A stretch of 35,966 nt of DNA from Microcella sp. (GCA_030158585.1 JAOASR010000131.1:1-35966); one strand, 5' to 3'. Numbered from the stretch's first letter, positions 15,600 through 23,447 are shown. Notes: generated by a model not told the origin, from the letters alone. A program made the numbers and translations.

Positions 15600-16411
15600 C
15601 AGGCGTCTCGATCAGGCCCGGTTGCGGGGTCATCGTCCCCGGTCTCGTCACCTGCGTCGTTAGCGTCGTCGACGTCGTCCGCGTCGTCCGCGTCGTCCGC
15701 GTCGTCCGCGTCGTCCCCGTCGTCCCCGTCGTCCGCGTCGTCCGCGTCGTCCGCGTCGTCCGCGTCGCGGAAATCGTCGGCCGTCGGGAAGTCGTCGGTG
15801 TCGACCCAGGTCACGGCGAGCATCTCGACCGCATCGTTCGCCGTCTCGACGAGCTGCCGCAGCAGCGATTCGGCGTCGGCCGAACCGAGCAGCTTGACCT
15901 GGTCGAGCGGGCCGACGGGCGCGATGCCCGCGAGCTGCCACATCGCCTCGACGCGGTCGGCGCTCAACTCGACGTCGGCGCCCCACTGCTGCTCGACGAA
16001 CTCGCTCGCCTGCGCGAGCGCGCGGCGCACCGTCGACTCGGCCTCGTCGAAGAGCGGGCCGAGCGCATCGTGCCACTCGAGCTCGGGCAGGTCGCGCACC
16101 TTGGCGCGCGGGTACGGGTCGTCGTCGAGCCACTCCTCGACCTCGATGCGCCGTGTGCCCTGCGCGACGAGGCCGATGAAGCCCTCGCTCGCCTGCACCT
16201 GGGCGATCTGCGCGATCGTGCCGACGGGGAATCGCTGCTCGCCGCCGCCGACCTCCGACCCGCGCTCGATGAGCACGATGCCGAACTCGGAGGGCTCATC
16301 CTGCAGCACGCTCGAGAGCATGACGATGTAGCGCTCCTCGAAGATGCGCAGCGCCGTCGGCATCGCCGGGAACAGCACCGAGCCGAGGGGGAACATCGGC
16401 ATGACCGTCAT
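15599..16411 (-). CDS. LON substrate-binding-domain protein with Asp-rich repeat tail
   Basis: A 270-residue protein. The N-terminal LON substrate-binding (PUA-like) domain begins MPMFPLGSVLFPAMPTALRIFEERY and covers about 190 residues (FGIVLIERGSEVGGG, GTIAQI.Q, GTRRIEVEEWLDDDPYPRAKV). It has no AAA+ or Ser-Lys protease part, so it is a stand-alone LON-N protein of unknown role, perhaps an adaptor. The C-terminal tail is a run of (A/G)DD triplets encoded by a 9-bp tandem repeat. Start choice: ATG 16411 has GACCCT six bases upstream (leaderless geometry). ATG 16402 would have GGAGG ten bases upstream. Either is possible. It is coupled to the 48-residue gene downstream. Confidence 0.83.
   Translation of the reverse strand: MTVMPMFPLGSVLFPAMPTALRIFEERYIVMLSSVLQDEPSEFGIVLIERGSEVGGGEQRFPVGTIAQIAQVQASEGFIGLVAQGTRRIEVEEWLDDDPYPRAKVRDLPELEWHDALGPLFDEAESTVRRALAQASEFVEQQWGADVELSADRVEAMWQLAGIAPVGPLDQVKLLGSADAESLLRQLVETANDAVEMLAVTWVDTDDFPTADDFRDADDADDADDADDGDDGDDADDADDADDADDVDDANDAGDETGDDDPATGPDRDA
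15664..15762. repeat. 9-bp tandem repeat encoding (A/G)DD triplets
   Basis: Ten consecutive 9-bp units (15673-15762): eight CGTCGTCCG and two CGTCGTCCC, preceded by one degenerate unit CGTCGTCGA (15664-15672). Read on the minus strand they encode Ala-Asp-Asp or Gly-Asp-Asp. Near-perfect nucleotide identity points to recent slippage. Copy number changes stay in frame. Confidence 0.95.
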
Positions 16412-16417
16412 GCCTCC

Positions 16418-16423
16418 AGGGTC
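16418..16423 (-). promoter_or_regulatory. Putative leaderless -10 element of the LON-domain gene
   Basis: Minus-strand GACCCT, six bases, ATG at 16411. The same hexamer and spacing precede the exonuclease gene at the right end of the window, which raises confidence in both. Confidence 0.35.
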
Positions 16424-16515
16424 GCACCGGAACCTGGACGAACCGAGACCCTTGCGCACGACACGCAGAACGATCCGGTGACCTTGGTCCCTGCCTGAGA
16501 GCGGATGCTCGGCGC

Positions 16516-16521
16516 TAGCCT
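16516..16521 (+). promoter_or_regulatory. -10 element of the SDR gene
   Basis: TAGCCT lies 36 bases before the ATG at 16558, giving a leader of about 29 bases. The leader contains a GGCGC/GCGCC hairpin and then AAGGAG (16548-16553), four bases from the start. This gene is therefore leadered and Shine-Dalgarno driven. Confidence 0.4.
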
Positions 16522-16557
16522 CGGCCTGGGCGCACCCGGCGCCCCAGAAGGAGCATC

Positions 16558-17379
16558 ATGCAGATCAGCGGCAAAGTGTTCGCCATCACCGGAGCAGGCA
16601 ACGGCATGGGCCGCGAGGTCGCCCTGCAGCTCGTCGCGAAGGGCGCTCGCGTCGCGGCCCTCGACGTGAGCGAAGCAGGGCTCGCCGAGACCGTCTCGCT
16701 CGCGGGTGCGAAGGGCGGCTCGATCTCGACGCACGTCGTCGACATCACCGACCGCGCGCAGGTCGAGGCCCTTCCGGCGGCGATCATCGCCGCGCACGGG
16801 CAGGTCGACGGTCTGCTCAATGTCGCGGGGATCATCCAGAAGTTCGTGCCGGTCGCCGACCTCGGGTTCGACCAGATCGAGCGCGTCATCAACGTGAACC
16901 TTTACGGCACGATCAACACCATCAAGGTCTTCCTCCCCGAGCTCGTGACGCGCCCCGAGGCGGCGCTCGTCAACGTCGCCAGCATGGGCGCCTACGCCCC
17001 CGTGCCCGGTCAGTCGATCTACGGAGCGACGAAGGCCGCGGTGGCGCAGCTCAGTCGCAGCCTGCACTCCGAGCTCATGTCGACCAACGTCGCCGTCACC
17101 GGCGTGTTCCCGGGAGCGATCGGCACGAACATCGCCGCGAACTCGGGCGTCATGACGGCGGCCGAGCTGGAGGCGCTGGCGGCCAAGGCGGGCGAGGGCA
17201 AGGCTCGCAAGACCACGTCGCCGCAGGAGGCCGGTCGCCAGATCGTCGAGGCGATCGAGAAGGGCAGCTACGAGATCTTCATCGGGCAGGATGCCGCGTT
17301 CATGTCACGCTTGAGCCGCCTGTCTCCGAAGCGCGCCGCTGCGCTCATCTACTCGCAGATGAAAGACCTGCTGGGCTGA
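16558..17379 (+). CDS. Short-chain dehydrogenase/reductase (classical SDR)
   Basis: A 273-residue NAD(P)-dependent oxidoreductase. The Rossmann dinucleotide motif TGAGNGMG is at 11-18, NVAG is near 87-90, the catalytic Ser is in NVASMGAY (about residue 142), and the YxxxK pair is Tyr155 and Lys159 in YGATK. An Asp after beta-2 (AALDVSE) favours NAD over NADP. The C-terminal part (SPKRAAALIYSQMKDLL) resembles SDRs acting on lipid-like or steroid-like substrates, but the substrate is unknown. AAGGAG precedes the ATG. It converges with the lipoprotein gene with only six bases between stops. Confidence 0.9.
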   Translation: MQISGKVFAITGAGNGMGREVALQLVAKGARVAALDVSEAGLAETVSLAGAKGGSISTHVVDITDRAQVEALPAAIIAAHGQVDGLLNVAGIIQKFVPVADLGFDQIERVINVNLYGTINTIKVFLPELVTRPEAALVNVASMGAYAPVPGQSIYGATKAAVAQLSRSLHSELMSTNVAVTGVFPGAIGTNIAANSGVMTAAELEALAAKAGEGKARKTTSPQEAGRQIVEAIEKGSYEIFIGQDAAFMSRLSRLSPKRAAALIYSQMKDLLG

Positions 17380-17385
17380 GCCGCT

Positions 17386-18267
17386 CTACTCGCCGCTGAC
17401 GGTGAAGGTCTTCGAGTCGGTCGCCGCGACCGCGCCGTCCTTCATCGAGTACTCGGTGATGACGAGCGTGTACTCGCCTGCTGGGCGCGGCCCGAGGTCG
17501 ATGCTCCAGGGCGCGCGAGCGGGGCACGACTCCGCGCTCATCGCGAACCCCTCCTCGATCACGGTGCCGCCCTGCAGCAGCTCCCATCCGAACGTCGCCT
17601 CGAAGACGCACGCGACACCAGTGGCGCTCAGCGGGCTCGAGGTGCTCGCGCCCTCAGCCGGGGTGTCGATCTGCACCGGGGTGATGGTGCTCTCGGGCAG
17701 GCCGCGCACGAACTCGCCCCGCGCATCCACGTGGCCGCCGATCGTCTCGGGGGTCGCGCCGTCGATCGTGAACGTCAGGGCGCGGATGCTCGGCTCGATG
17801 CTCGTCGCCGTCCAGACCAGCTGCTCGATCGCCACGCCCTCGGCCTCGGCGCCGACGTTCGTGAGGGGGCCGCTCAGGTCGACGCGCAGCACGTCGCCGT
17901 CGCGCTCGATGCCCTCGAGCTGCGCGCCCGACCACAGCGTGCGGTAGTCGGGGTCGAGCGGGGCGAGCGAGCCATCGATGAGGCCGGCGAGCGCCGTCTC
18001 GAGGGGGTCGTCGTCGTAGGTGATCTCGTGCTGCTCGCCCACGAGGTCGAGCTCGGTCGGCTGGGAGACGGCGTAGAAGAGCTGGACCTCGGCGAGGGCG
18101 CTCGGCGAAGGGCTCGGCGAGGCGGTCGCGCTCGGCGACGACTCCGTCGGCGAGGGAGAGCCTCCCGGTGCGGGCGAGTCGGCGCAGGCGCTGAGCGCGG
18201 CGATGCTCGCGACGATCGCACTGACGGCGAGCGCTCGGCGTGCGGGGTGGAGTCGGTGCGTGTTCAC
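17386..18267 (-). CDS. GerMN/Gmad2-domain lipoprotein
   Basis: A 293-residue secreted lipoprotein. The signal peptide ends in lipobox LSAC with Cys28, followed by a Ser/Pro/Thr-rich linker to about residue 58. A GerMN domain (VQLFYAV..., LETALAGLIDG, VLRVDLSG, IEQLVWTATSIEPSIRALTFTIDG) spans about 60-165. A C-terminal Gmad2 immunoglobulin-like domain (SSPLSATGVACVFEATFGWELLQGGTVIEEGF...) follows. GerMN proteins are tied to spore germination in Firmicutes. In actinobacteria the same architecture is a surface lipoprotein of unclear role, often near envelope-stress genes elsewhere. The GTG start has GGAGGT four bases upstream. Confidence 0.87.
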   Translation of the reverse strand: MNTHRLHPARRALAVSAIVASIAALSACADSPAPGGSPSPTESSPSATASPSPSPSALAEVQLFYAVSQPTELDLVGEQHEITYDDDPLETALAGLIDGSLAPLDPDYRTLWSGAQLEGIERDGDVLRVDLSGPLTNVGAEAEGVAIEQLVWTATSIEPSIRALTFTIDGATPETIGGHVDARGEFVRGLPESTITPVQIDTPAEGASTSSPLSATGVACVFEATFGWELLQGGTVIEEGFAMSAESCPARAPWSIDLGPRPAGEYTLVITEYSMKDGAVAATDSKTFTVSGE

Positions 18268-18358
18268 GGTGACCTCCGAAAGCGGCCGCGGTGCCGCGTG
18301 CGATCACGGTAGTGCTCCGATTCGCCTGGCGTCAGGGCCGAAAGTCCCCCAGGACATG

Positions 18359-18396
18359 CCGCGAGGCGGGGCCGTGTGGGCGGCCCCGCCTCGCGG
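18359..18396. terminator. Strong GC-rich hairpin, likely terminator
   Basis: A perfect 15-bp inverted repeat (18359-18373 and 18382-18396) closes an 8-base loop. It lies downstream of the 47-residue membrane gene and upstream of the lipoprotein gene, both on the minus strand. It would end the former and insulate the latter. No U-tract is present on either side. Confidence 0.6.
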
Positions 18397-18462
18397 GGTG
18401 CGACGCTGCGGGGCAGCGCCGTCGATCAGATGCTCACCGAGCGCAGGGCGCGGTGAGCCGGG

Positions 18463-18606
18463 TCATGCGAAGAGGCTGACGCCTCCAGGGCCGACGAGCA
18501 GACCGAGCACGATCAGCACGATGCCCCAGAGAACCTGACCGCGAACGAGCGTGACGATTCCCGCGATCACGAGGATGGCCGCGATGATCCAGAGAAGTGT
18601 TGCCAT
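18463..18606 (-). CDS. 47-residue hydrophobic membrane protein ending GPGGVSLFA
   Basis: A very short gene reading MATLLWIIAAILVIAGIVTL, then an RGQ turn, a second hydrophobic helix and GPGGVSLFA. The two-helix hairpin and the terminal GPGG.S.F motif recur in small actinobacterial membrane proteins of unknown function (recollection of the family, moderate certainty). The ribosome-binding site is near perfect: AAGGAGG (18614-18620 on the minus strand) seven bases before the ATG. A strong hairpin follows about 70 bases downstream of the stop. The good signals suggest high expression as a monocistron. The 169-base gap upstream (18607-18775) holds no other gene; only an imperfect hairpin near 18745-18772, a possible terminator for the GNAT gene, stands out. 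Confidence 0.8.
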   Translation of the reverse strand: MATLLWIIAAILVIAGIVTLVRGQVLWGIVLIVLGLLVGPGGVSLFA

Positions 18607-18775
18607 GATGGTGCCTCCTTCCGGTCGCGGATCGCGCCACGGCTCGTGCCGGTGACCTCCGACGACCTGTCGGTATGGCCCGACGCTAACGGTTGCCGAG
18701 AGTGGGGGCGTAGGGGGTTGACGGAGGGCGAATTCCCTGACACGGGCTCGCCTCCGCAGGCGGCGGGGAGCCGAC

Positions 18776-19399
18776 TCAGCGGCGCTGCAGGCTGAGCCAG
18801 CGCTCGGTCACGCGGAACCCGACGGTGCGCACGAGGTCGAGGCTGCGGGTGTTCTCGGTGGCCCCTCCTGCAGTGAGAGCGCGCTCACCCGCCTCGATCG
18901 CGGCGAGCATCCACGCCGCCGTCACGGCCCGGCCGACGCCGCGACCGCGGTGGGTCGGGGCGACCACGATGTAGCCGTTGTCGCCGCCGGAACCCACGCA
19001 CAGACCGACGAGAGCGCCGCGGTCGAACGCGCCGAAGCCGCGGTGACCTCGCGCGGTCCAGTCGCGCGCCTCGGTCTCGCTCGTCGGCGCGTGCACGGTC
19101 GCGGGAGTGCTCGGCACGTCGGCCCAGCTCGCGGCGTCGAGGGCGGCGATCGCAGGCGCATCGGCCGGAGTGAGCTCTCGCACCTCGAGGCCCGCAGCCG
19201 CGACGGCGTCGACGTGCGCCCGCAGTGCCGCGATCGCTCGCCGTGCGGCGGCGTCATCAGCGAGGAGGAGCTCGGCGCCCCACGACTCACCGACGATGTC
19301 GAAGCCGCCGGCGATGAGGGCCGGCAGATCGGGGTCGGTGTCTTGCAGCACGTGGGTCTCGAGAAGCACGAAGTCGAGAGTACGTCGAGGGTCCGACAT
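18776..19399 (-). CDS. GNAT-family N-acetyltransferase
   Basis: A 207-residue protein whose C-terminal 140 residues form a GNAT domain. VRELTPADAPAIAALD starts the fold, YIVVAPTHRGRGVGRAVTAAW is the acetyl-CoA pyrophosphate-binding motif (R.GRG.G), and ENTRSLDLVRTVGFRVTERWLSL is motif B and the last strand. The first 60 residues look like the remains of a tandem GNAT half domain. The substrate is unknown. The start is uncertain: GTG 19429 adds ten residues, and neither it nor ATG 19399 has a clear ribosome-binding site or -10. I prefer ATG 19399. Confidence 0.75.
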   Translation of the reverse strand: MSDPRRTLDFVLLETHVLQDTDPDLPALIAGGFDIVGESWGAELLLADDAAARRAIAALRAHVDAVAAAGLEVRELTPADAPAIAALDAASWADVPSTPATVHAPTSETEARDWTARGHRGFGAFDRGALVGLCVGSGGDNGYIVVAPTHRGRGVGRAVTAAWMLAAIEAGERALTAGGATENTRSLDLVRTVGFRVTERWLSLQRR

Positions 19400-19459
19400 C
19401 GTGCAGGGGCTTGACCTCGAGTCCGTCACGGAGCGTCATGGGCGGTCGCGCTGCCGGGC

Positions 19460-20137
19460 TCAGCGCTCGCTCTCGACCGGGGCGGGCAGGTTCTCGCTGA
19501 GCCACTGATTCCACTCGCGCACGACGCGCCAGCCCGCGCGCACGCGGTCGACGACGTCGGGGCCGGTCATCCACTCGGCGGGGGCGTGCTCGGCGGCGAT
19601 GGCCAGGCGCTTGAGCCTGAGCAGGGCGATCTTGGGGTGGTCGGCTGTGAAGCCGCGCGGGGCGGTGGCGAGAGCATCCGTCGTCATGATCTCGAACCCG
19701 TGCTCGGCGGCCTCCTCGAGCGTCGCCTCGAGGTCGCCGACCAGGCGGTTGTCGTCGCAGATCTCGCGGAACCGGGCGAGCTGCTCGCGGCTCGGCTGGT
19801 ACTGGCCTCCGGCGAGCATGAGGCCGTGGTGCGAGAGCTGCAGGTAGTACGTGCCGCCGGAGTGGTCGGCGCTCACGAGCCCCAGGTGGTCTTTGTAGGG
19901 GCGCTTGTCGGCGCTGAAGCGCACGTCTTTGTAGGGGCGGAAGATCTTCAGCGGCCCGAACTCGCCGCCGAGGGCGTCGACGAGGCGCTCGACGGGAGCC
20001 TTCACGCGCTCGTCGTAGCGCTTCTTGTTCGCGAGCCACCACTCGCGCGTCTGGTGCTGCTCGAGCTCGGCGTAGAAGGCGAACGCGTCGGGGTCGAGGC
20101 CGGTGGGCGCTTGTTCTGCCGCGGGTGCTTCTGTCAC
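19460..20137 (-). CDS. DUF2461 family protein
   Basis: A 225-residue protein of the DUF2461 (TIGR02453) family. It carries the family features FYAELEQHQTREWWLANKKRYDERVKAP near residues 21-48, KIFRPYKDVRFSADKRPYKDH near 64-84, and YYLQLSHHGLMLAGGQYQP near 97-115. Members are soluble proteins of unknown biochemical activity. The GTG start overlaps the stop of the upstream gene (GTGA, four bases), so the two are an operon with translational coupling. The following GNAT gene is 60 bases away on the same strand. Confidence 0.88.
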   Translation of the reverse strand: MTEAPAAEQAPTGLDPDAFAFYAELEQHQTREWWLANKKRYDERVKAPVERLVDALGGEFGPLKIFRPYKDVRFSADKRPYKDHLGLVSADHSGGTYYLQLSHHGLMLAGGQYQPSREQLARFREICDDNRLVGDLEATLEEAAEHGFEIMTTDALATAPRGFTADHPKIALLRLKRLAIAAEHAPAEWMTGPDVVDRVRAGWRVVREWNQWLSENLPAPVESER

Positions 20138-20697
20138 GGATGCTCGCTCTCGGTTCGGGCGGCGGCCAGGGCTCCGCGCGCGAGGTCGACGCGCTCGGCG
20201 AGGTAGGCCGCGAGGGGGCGCAGGGCCGCGTCGGGGGCGGTGGGGATCCAGCGGACGAGGAGTTCGGCGCCGGCCTCGGACTCGCGCAGCACGAGCGGGC
20301 CGCGCTCGGCGCGCATCGCCTCGAGGTCGTCGAGTGGTATCAGCCGCGAGTCGAGAACGAGCGTCTCGCCCTCGCCGAAGCCCGAGTCGAGGGCGAGCTC
20401 GCGGAGGGCGCGGCGCTCCTGGGCGCTCGCCGACTGGTGGCCCGGCAGCACCTGCCTGGTTGCGCGCACGATGCGGCCGGGCTCGAACACGTCTCCGGTC
20501 GCGGAGACGAGCAGGGCGCCGAGGAGGTATCCCTCGCCGGTGCGGCGGAGCTTCTCGCGCACCGGGATGAACCCGAGTGCGCGGCGCGCGGCGACCGTCG
20601 AGGCGAGCTGCTCGGGGCGCGCACCCGCGGCGGCGAGCTCGGCGGCGGCCGCGGCGAGGGCGACTCGGGCGTCGGCGAGCGCGCGGGGAGCATCCAC
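20134..20697 (-). CDS. Uncharacterised actinobacterial protein coupled to DUF2461
   Basis: A 187-residue protein I cannot assign confidently. It has an Ala-rich N-terminal helix, then LGFIPVREKLRRTGEGYLLGALLVS, a short strand and EPGRIVRATRQVLPG. It continues with LRELALDSGFGEGETLVLDSRLIPLDDLEA and ends PLVLRESEAGAELLVRWIPTAPDAALRPLAAYLAERVDLA. This pattern recalls proteins annotated as glutaminase in related genomes, but no glutaminase catalytic motif is visible. The frame stays open to 20898, but upstream codons run through the repeat at 20789-20834 and the next gene's promoter. GTG 20697 is chosen because CACGAT (A2, T6) lies six bases before it; ATG 20781 is the alternative. It overlaps DUF2461 by four bases. 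Confidence 0.62.
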   Translation of the reverse strand: MDAPRALADARVALAAAAAELAAAGARPEQLASTVAARRALGFIPVREKLRRTGEGYLLGALLVSATGDVFEPGRIVRATRQVLPGHQSASAQERRALRELALDSGFGEGETLVLDSRLIPLDDLEAMRAERGPLVLRESEAGAELLVRWIPTAPDAALRPLAAYLAERVDLARGALAAARTESEHP

Positions 20698-20788
20698 CCG
20701 CTCATCGTGCCCGATGCGGCTGGGCGTGCGCACCTCGCGCAGCTGCCGATCGCGATGGCGGCCGGCCCCTCGTGGCGCCATCAGCCCT

Positions 20789-20834
20789 GTTTCGGGCACA
20801 CCGCGCGCCCGGGGGCGCACTGGTTGCCCGAAGC
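20789..20834. repeat. Dispersed palindromic element, copy 2 (complete)
   Basis: A 46-base element with ends GTTTCGGGCA and TGCCCGAAGC, complementary to each other, around the core GCGCCC-GG-GGGCGC. A nested inverted repeat GCACACCGCGC (20796-20806) pairs perfectly with GCGCGGTGTGC (20836-20846) just outside the element. The first 32 bases match copy 1 inverted (30/32). The whole aligns without gaps to copy 3 (35/46). It lies between the divergent starts of the uncharacterised gene and the dehydrogenase. Confidence 0.7.
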
Positions 20835-20878
20835 AGCGCGGTGTGCGGCGCAGGAGCTCACCGCTCGCCGAGGTCGCC

Positions 20879-20912
20879 GCTGTTGTCCAACAGTGCAACA
20901 GCGGCTTATCGT
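20879..20912 (+). promoter_or_regulatory. Promoter with overlapping dyad operator for the amine-oxidation operon
   Basis: A candidate promoter has -35 TTGTCC (20883-20888) and -10 TATCGT (20907-20912) with an 18-base spacer, about 30 bases before the ATG at 20943. Overlaid on it is CTGTTG-TC-CAACAG (20880-20893), a perfect 6-2-6 dyad. A second CAACAG half-site follows directly (20896-20901), also making a 7-bp outer dyad GCTGTTG/CAACAGC (20879-20885, 20896-20902). The position over the -35 and spacer fits repression by a dimeric regulator. No regulator gene is adjacent. Confidence 0.5.
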
Positions 20913-20942
20913 TCTCGTACCGGCATCGCCGCCGGACCGCCG

Positions 20943-23447
20943 ATGCTCGATCTGAACGGGGCCGCCGTGCACAGACTCGCCGACCGCAGCCTGGGCGCCG
21001 CGCTCATCACCGACGACGCCCGGGCCCCACTGCCGTCGCGCGTCGACACCCTCATCGTCGGCGGCGGCATCATCGGCGCGAGCATCGCCCACCACCTCGC
21101 CGCCGCGGGTGCCGACGACGTTCTGCTCATCGAGCGGTCGCGCCTCACGAGCGGCACGAGCTGGCACGCCGCGGGCCTCGTGGCGAGCGGGCGCGGGTCG
21201 ACGGCGATGACCGCGCTGTCGTCGTATGGCATCGAGACCTACGCGACTCTGCAGCAGCGCTCGGGCATCGAGGTGTCGTTCGACCGCGTCGGCTCGCTCA
21301 GCATCGCGCGCACCGAGGGTCGCGTCGACGAGCTGCTCTACGCCCGCGACGTCGCGCGGCAGAGCGGCATCGAGGCGCGCATGGTCGAGCCCGACGAGAT
21401 CGCGCGACTGTGGCCGCTCGCCTCGACCGAGGGGATGCTCGCCGGGCTCCATTACGCCGCCGACGGCCATGTGAACCCCGGCTTCGCCGCGCTCGCCTTC
21501 GCCGCGCTCGCGCGACAGTCGGGCGTGGCCCTGCGGGAGGGCGTGACGGCGCTGGAGATCCTGCAGGACGGCGGGGTCGTGCGCGGCGTGCGCACCGACC
21601 GCGGCGACGTGCTCGCCGAGCGCGTCGTGATCGCCGGCGGGCTCTGGAGCCGCGAGCTCGCGGCTACCGCGGGCGTGAGCCTGCCGCTCTACCCGGCCGA
21701 GCACGTGCACGTGCGCTCGGCGCCGATCGCGGGGGCGGGCGGGCCGGAGGGCGCCGGGCTGCCGGTGCTGCGCGATCTCGACTACAGCTACTACGTGCGC
21801 TCGGAGGGAGACCGCCTTCTGGTCGGCGCGTTCGAGCCTCGAGGGATCCCGCGGGCCGTGGCGAGCATCCCGACCGAAGGGTTCGCGGAGTTCCCGCCTG
21901 ACTGGGAGCATTTCGCGGCCGTGCGCGCGCACGCCGAGAGCTCGGTTCCGGCGTTAACGGCGGCCCCGTACGACCGGTTTCTTAACGCGCCCGAGAGCTT
22001 CACGCCCGACACGGCATTCCTGCTGGGCGAGACGGCCGAGGTCGAGCAGCTCTATGTCGCTGCAGGCATGAACTCGCAGGGCATCATCTACGCGCCCGGC
22101 GTGGGCCGTGAGCTCGCGACCTGGATGATGACGGGCGCCCCCGCCTTCGACTCGGCTTCGGTGGATGTGCGGCGCTTCTCGCCGCACCAGGCCAACCGGC
22201 GCTACCTGCACGCGCGCACGACCGAGAGCCTCGGCAGGCTGTACGCGATGCACTGGCCGCAGTACCAGTCGGAGACGGCGCGGAACGTGCGCCGCACGCC
22301 CCTGCACGGCCGCCTCGCCGAGCTCGGCGCGCGGTTCGGCGAGCTCAACGGCGGCGAGCGCGCGCTCTATTACGGCGGCCCGCCGCCCGCCGAGGCCTAC
22401 AGCTACGCGCGTCCCGGCTGGTTCGACCAGGTCGCCGCCGAGCACCGCGCGGCACGTGAGGGCGTCGCCCTGTTCGACCTCAGCCCCTTCGCGAAGTTCG
22501 AGGTCGCCGGGCCCGAGGCGCTCGCGCTGTGCCAGTGGGTTGCGACGAACGACGTCGATGTCGAGGTGGGAGCCGCCGTCTACACCCTGTTCCTCCACGC
22601 GCGCGGCGGCATCGAGCTCGACGGCACGATCACGCGCCTCGCCGACGACCGCTTCCTCGTCGTCACGCCCTCGGCGAGCCGGCACGCGACTCACTGGCTG
22701 CTGCGGCGCGCGGCCCGCGGACGCGCCGCGGCCGTCGTCGACGTCACCACCGGGCTCGCGACGATCGGCGTCATGGGGCCGCGCAGCCGCGAGCTGATGG
22801 CCCGAGTGTCGCCCGACGACTGGTCGGACGCGGCGCAGCCCTACACGCGCGGTCGACGCGTCGAGGTCGCCGACGGCGTCGCCTACTGTCTGCGCATCAG
22901 CTTCGTGGGCGAGCTCGGCTTCGAGCTCTACCCCGACGCCGACCTCGCCGTGAACGTGCTCGACGCGCTGCTCTCGGCCGGTGAGGACCTCGGTGTTCGC
23001 GTGGCCGGCTACCACGCCCTCGACTCGCTGCGCAGCGAGAAGGGCTACCGGCACCTCGGGCACGACATCGGCGCGAGCGACGACCCGTACTCGGCGGGCC
23101 TCGGCTTCACGGTCGCCCTCGACAAGCCGGGCGGGTTCTGCGGGCGCGACGCCGTCGCCGCTCTCGACCCGACGCATCCTTGCCACCGCACGGTCTACGT
23201 CGCCCTCGACGACCCCGAGCCGCTGCTGGTGCACGACGAGACCGTGCTGCGCGACGGCGTGCCCGTCGGCCGCATGACGAGCGGCGCCTACGGCCACACT
23301 CTCGGGCGGGCGGTCGGCATCGCGGCGATCGACCCCGAGGCCCCGCTCGACGGAGCCTTCACCGTCGAGTGCAAGGGCGTGCCGCACGCGGCGACGGTGT
23401 CGCGCCGGCCCTTCTACGACCCGCGCGGCGAGCGCCTGCGCGGCTGA
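20943..23447 (+). CDS. FAD-dependent dehydrogenase with GcvT domains (dimethylglycine/sarcosine dehydrogenase-like)
   Basis: An 834-residue two-part flavoenzyme. Residues 35-410 form a DAO-type FAD domain with VDTLIVGGGIIGASIAHHLA. SGTSWHAAGL follows, whose His75 corresponds to the His that binds FAD covalently in dimethylglycine and sarcosine dehydrogenases. A central FAO_M-type region (SPHQANRRYLHARTTESLGRLYAMHWPQYQSETARN) follows. The aminomethyltransferase-like GcvT and GcvT_C domains run to the end (GVALFDLSPFAKFEVAGPEAL, FVGELGFELYP, RSEKGYRHLGHDIG). Family members oxidatively demethylate N-methyl amines, the GcvT part passing C1 units to tetrahydrofolate. The substrate here is unproven. 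The frame is open 366 bases further upstream, but that part crosses the repeat and promoter. The next gene starts 16 bases downstream. Confidence 0.88.
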   Translation: MLDLNGAAVHRLADRSLGAALITDDARAPLPSRVDTLIVGGGIIGASIAHHLAAAGADDVLLIERSRLTSGTSWHAAGLVASGRGSTAMTALSSYGIETYATLQQRSGIEVSFDRVGSLSIARTEGRVDELLYARDVARQSGIEARMVEPDEIARLWPLASTEGMLAGLHYAADGHVNPGFAALAFAALARQSGVALREGVTALEILQDGGVVRGVRTDRGDVLAERVVIAGGLWSRELAATAGVSLPLYPAEHVHVRSAPIAGAGGPEGAGLPVLRDLDYSYYVRSEGDRLLVGAFEPRGIPRAVASIPTEGFAEFPPDWEHFAAVRAHAESSVPALTAAPYDRFLNAPESFTPDTAFLLGETAEVEQLYVAAGMNSQGIIYAPGVGRELATWMMTGAPAFDSASVDVRRFSPHQANRRYLHARTTESLGRLYAMHWPQYQSETARNVRRTPLHGRLAELGARFGELNGGERALYYGGPPPAEAYSYARPGWFDQVAAEHRAAREGVALFDLSPFAKFEVAGPEALALCQWVATNDVDVEVGAAVYTLFLHARGGIELDGTITRLADDRFLVVTPSASRHATHWLLRRAARGRAAAVVDVTTGLATIGVMGPRSRELMARVSPDDWSDAAQPYTRGRRVEVADGVAYCLRISFVGELGFELYPDADLAVNVLDALLSAGEDLGVRVAGYHALDSLRSEKGYRHLGHDIGASDDPYSAGLGFTVALDKPGGFCGRDAVAALDPTHPCHRTVYVALDDPEPLLVHDETVLRDGVPVGRMTSGAYGHTLGRAVGIAAIDPEAPLDGAFTVECKGVPHAATVSRRPFYDPRGERLRG

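Noticed and set aside
15664-15762. CRISPR-like array
   Set aside because: The 9-bp units are contiguous without spacers and encode a protein tail.
20577-20942. Possible 122-residue N-terminal extension of the dehydrogenase
   Set aside because: The extension runs through the antisense gene, the palindromic repeat and the promoter region. It is Arg/Ala-rich, and the ATG at 20943 gives the normal family N terminus.
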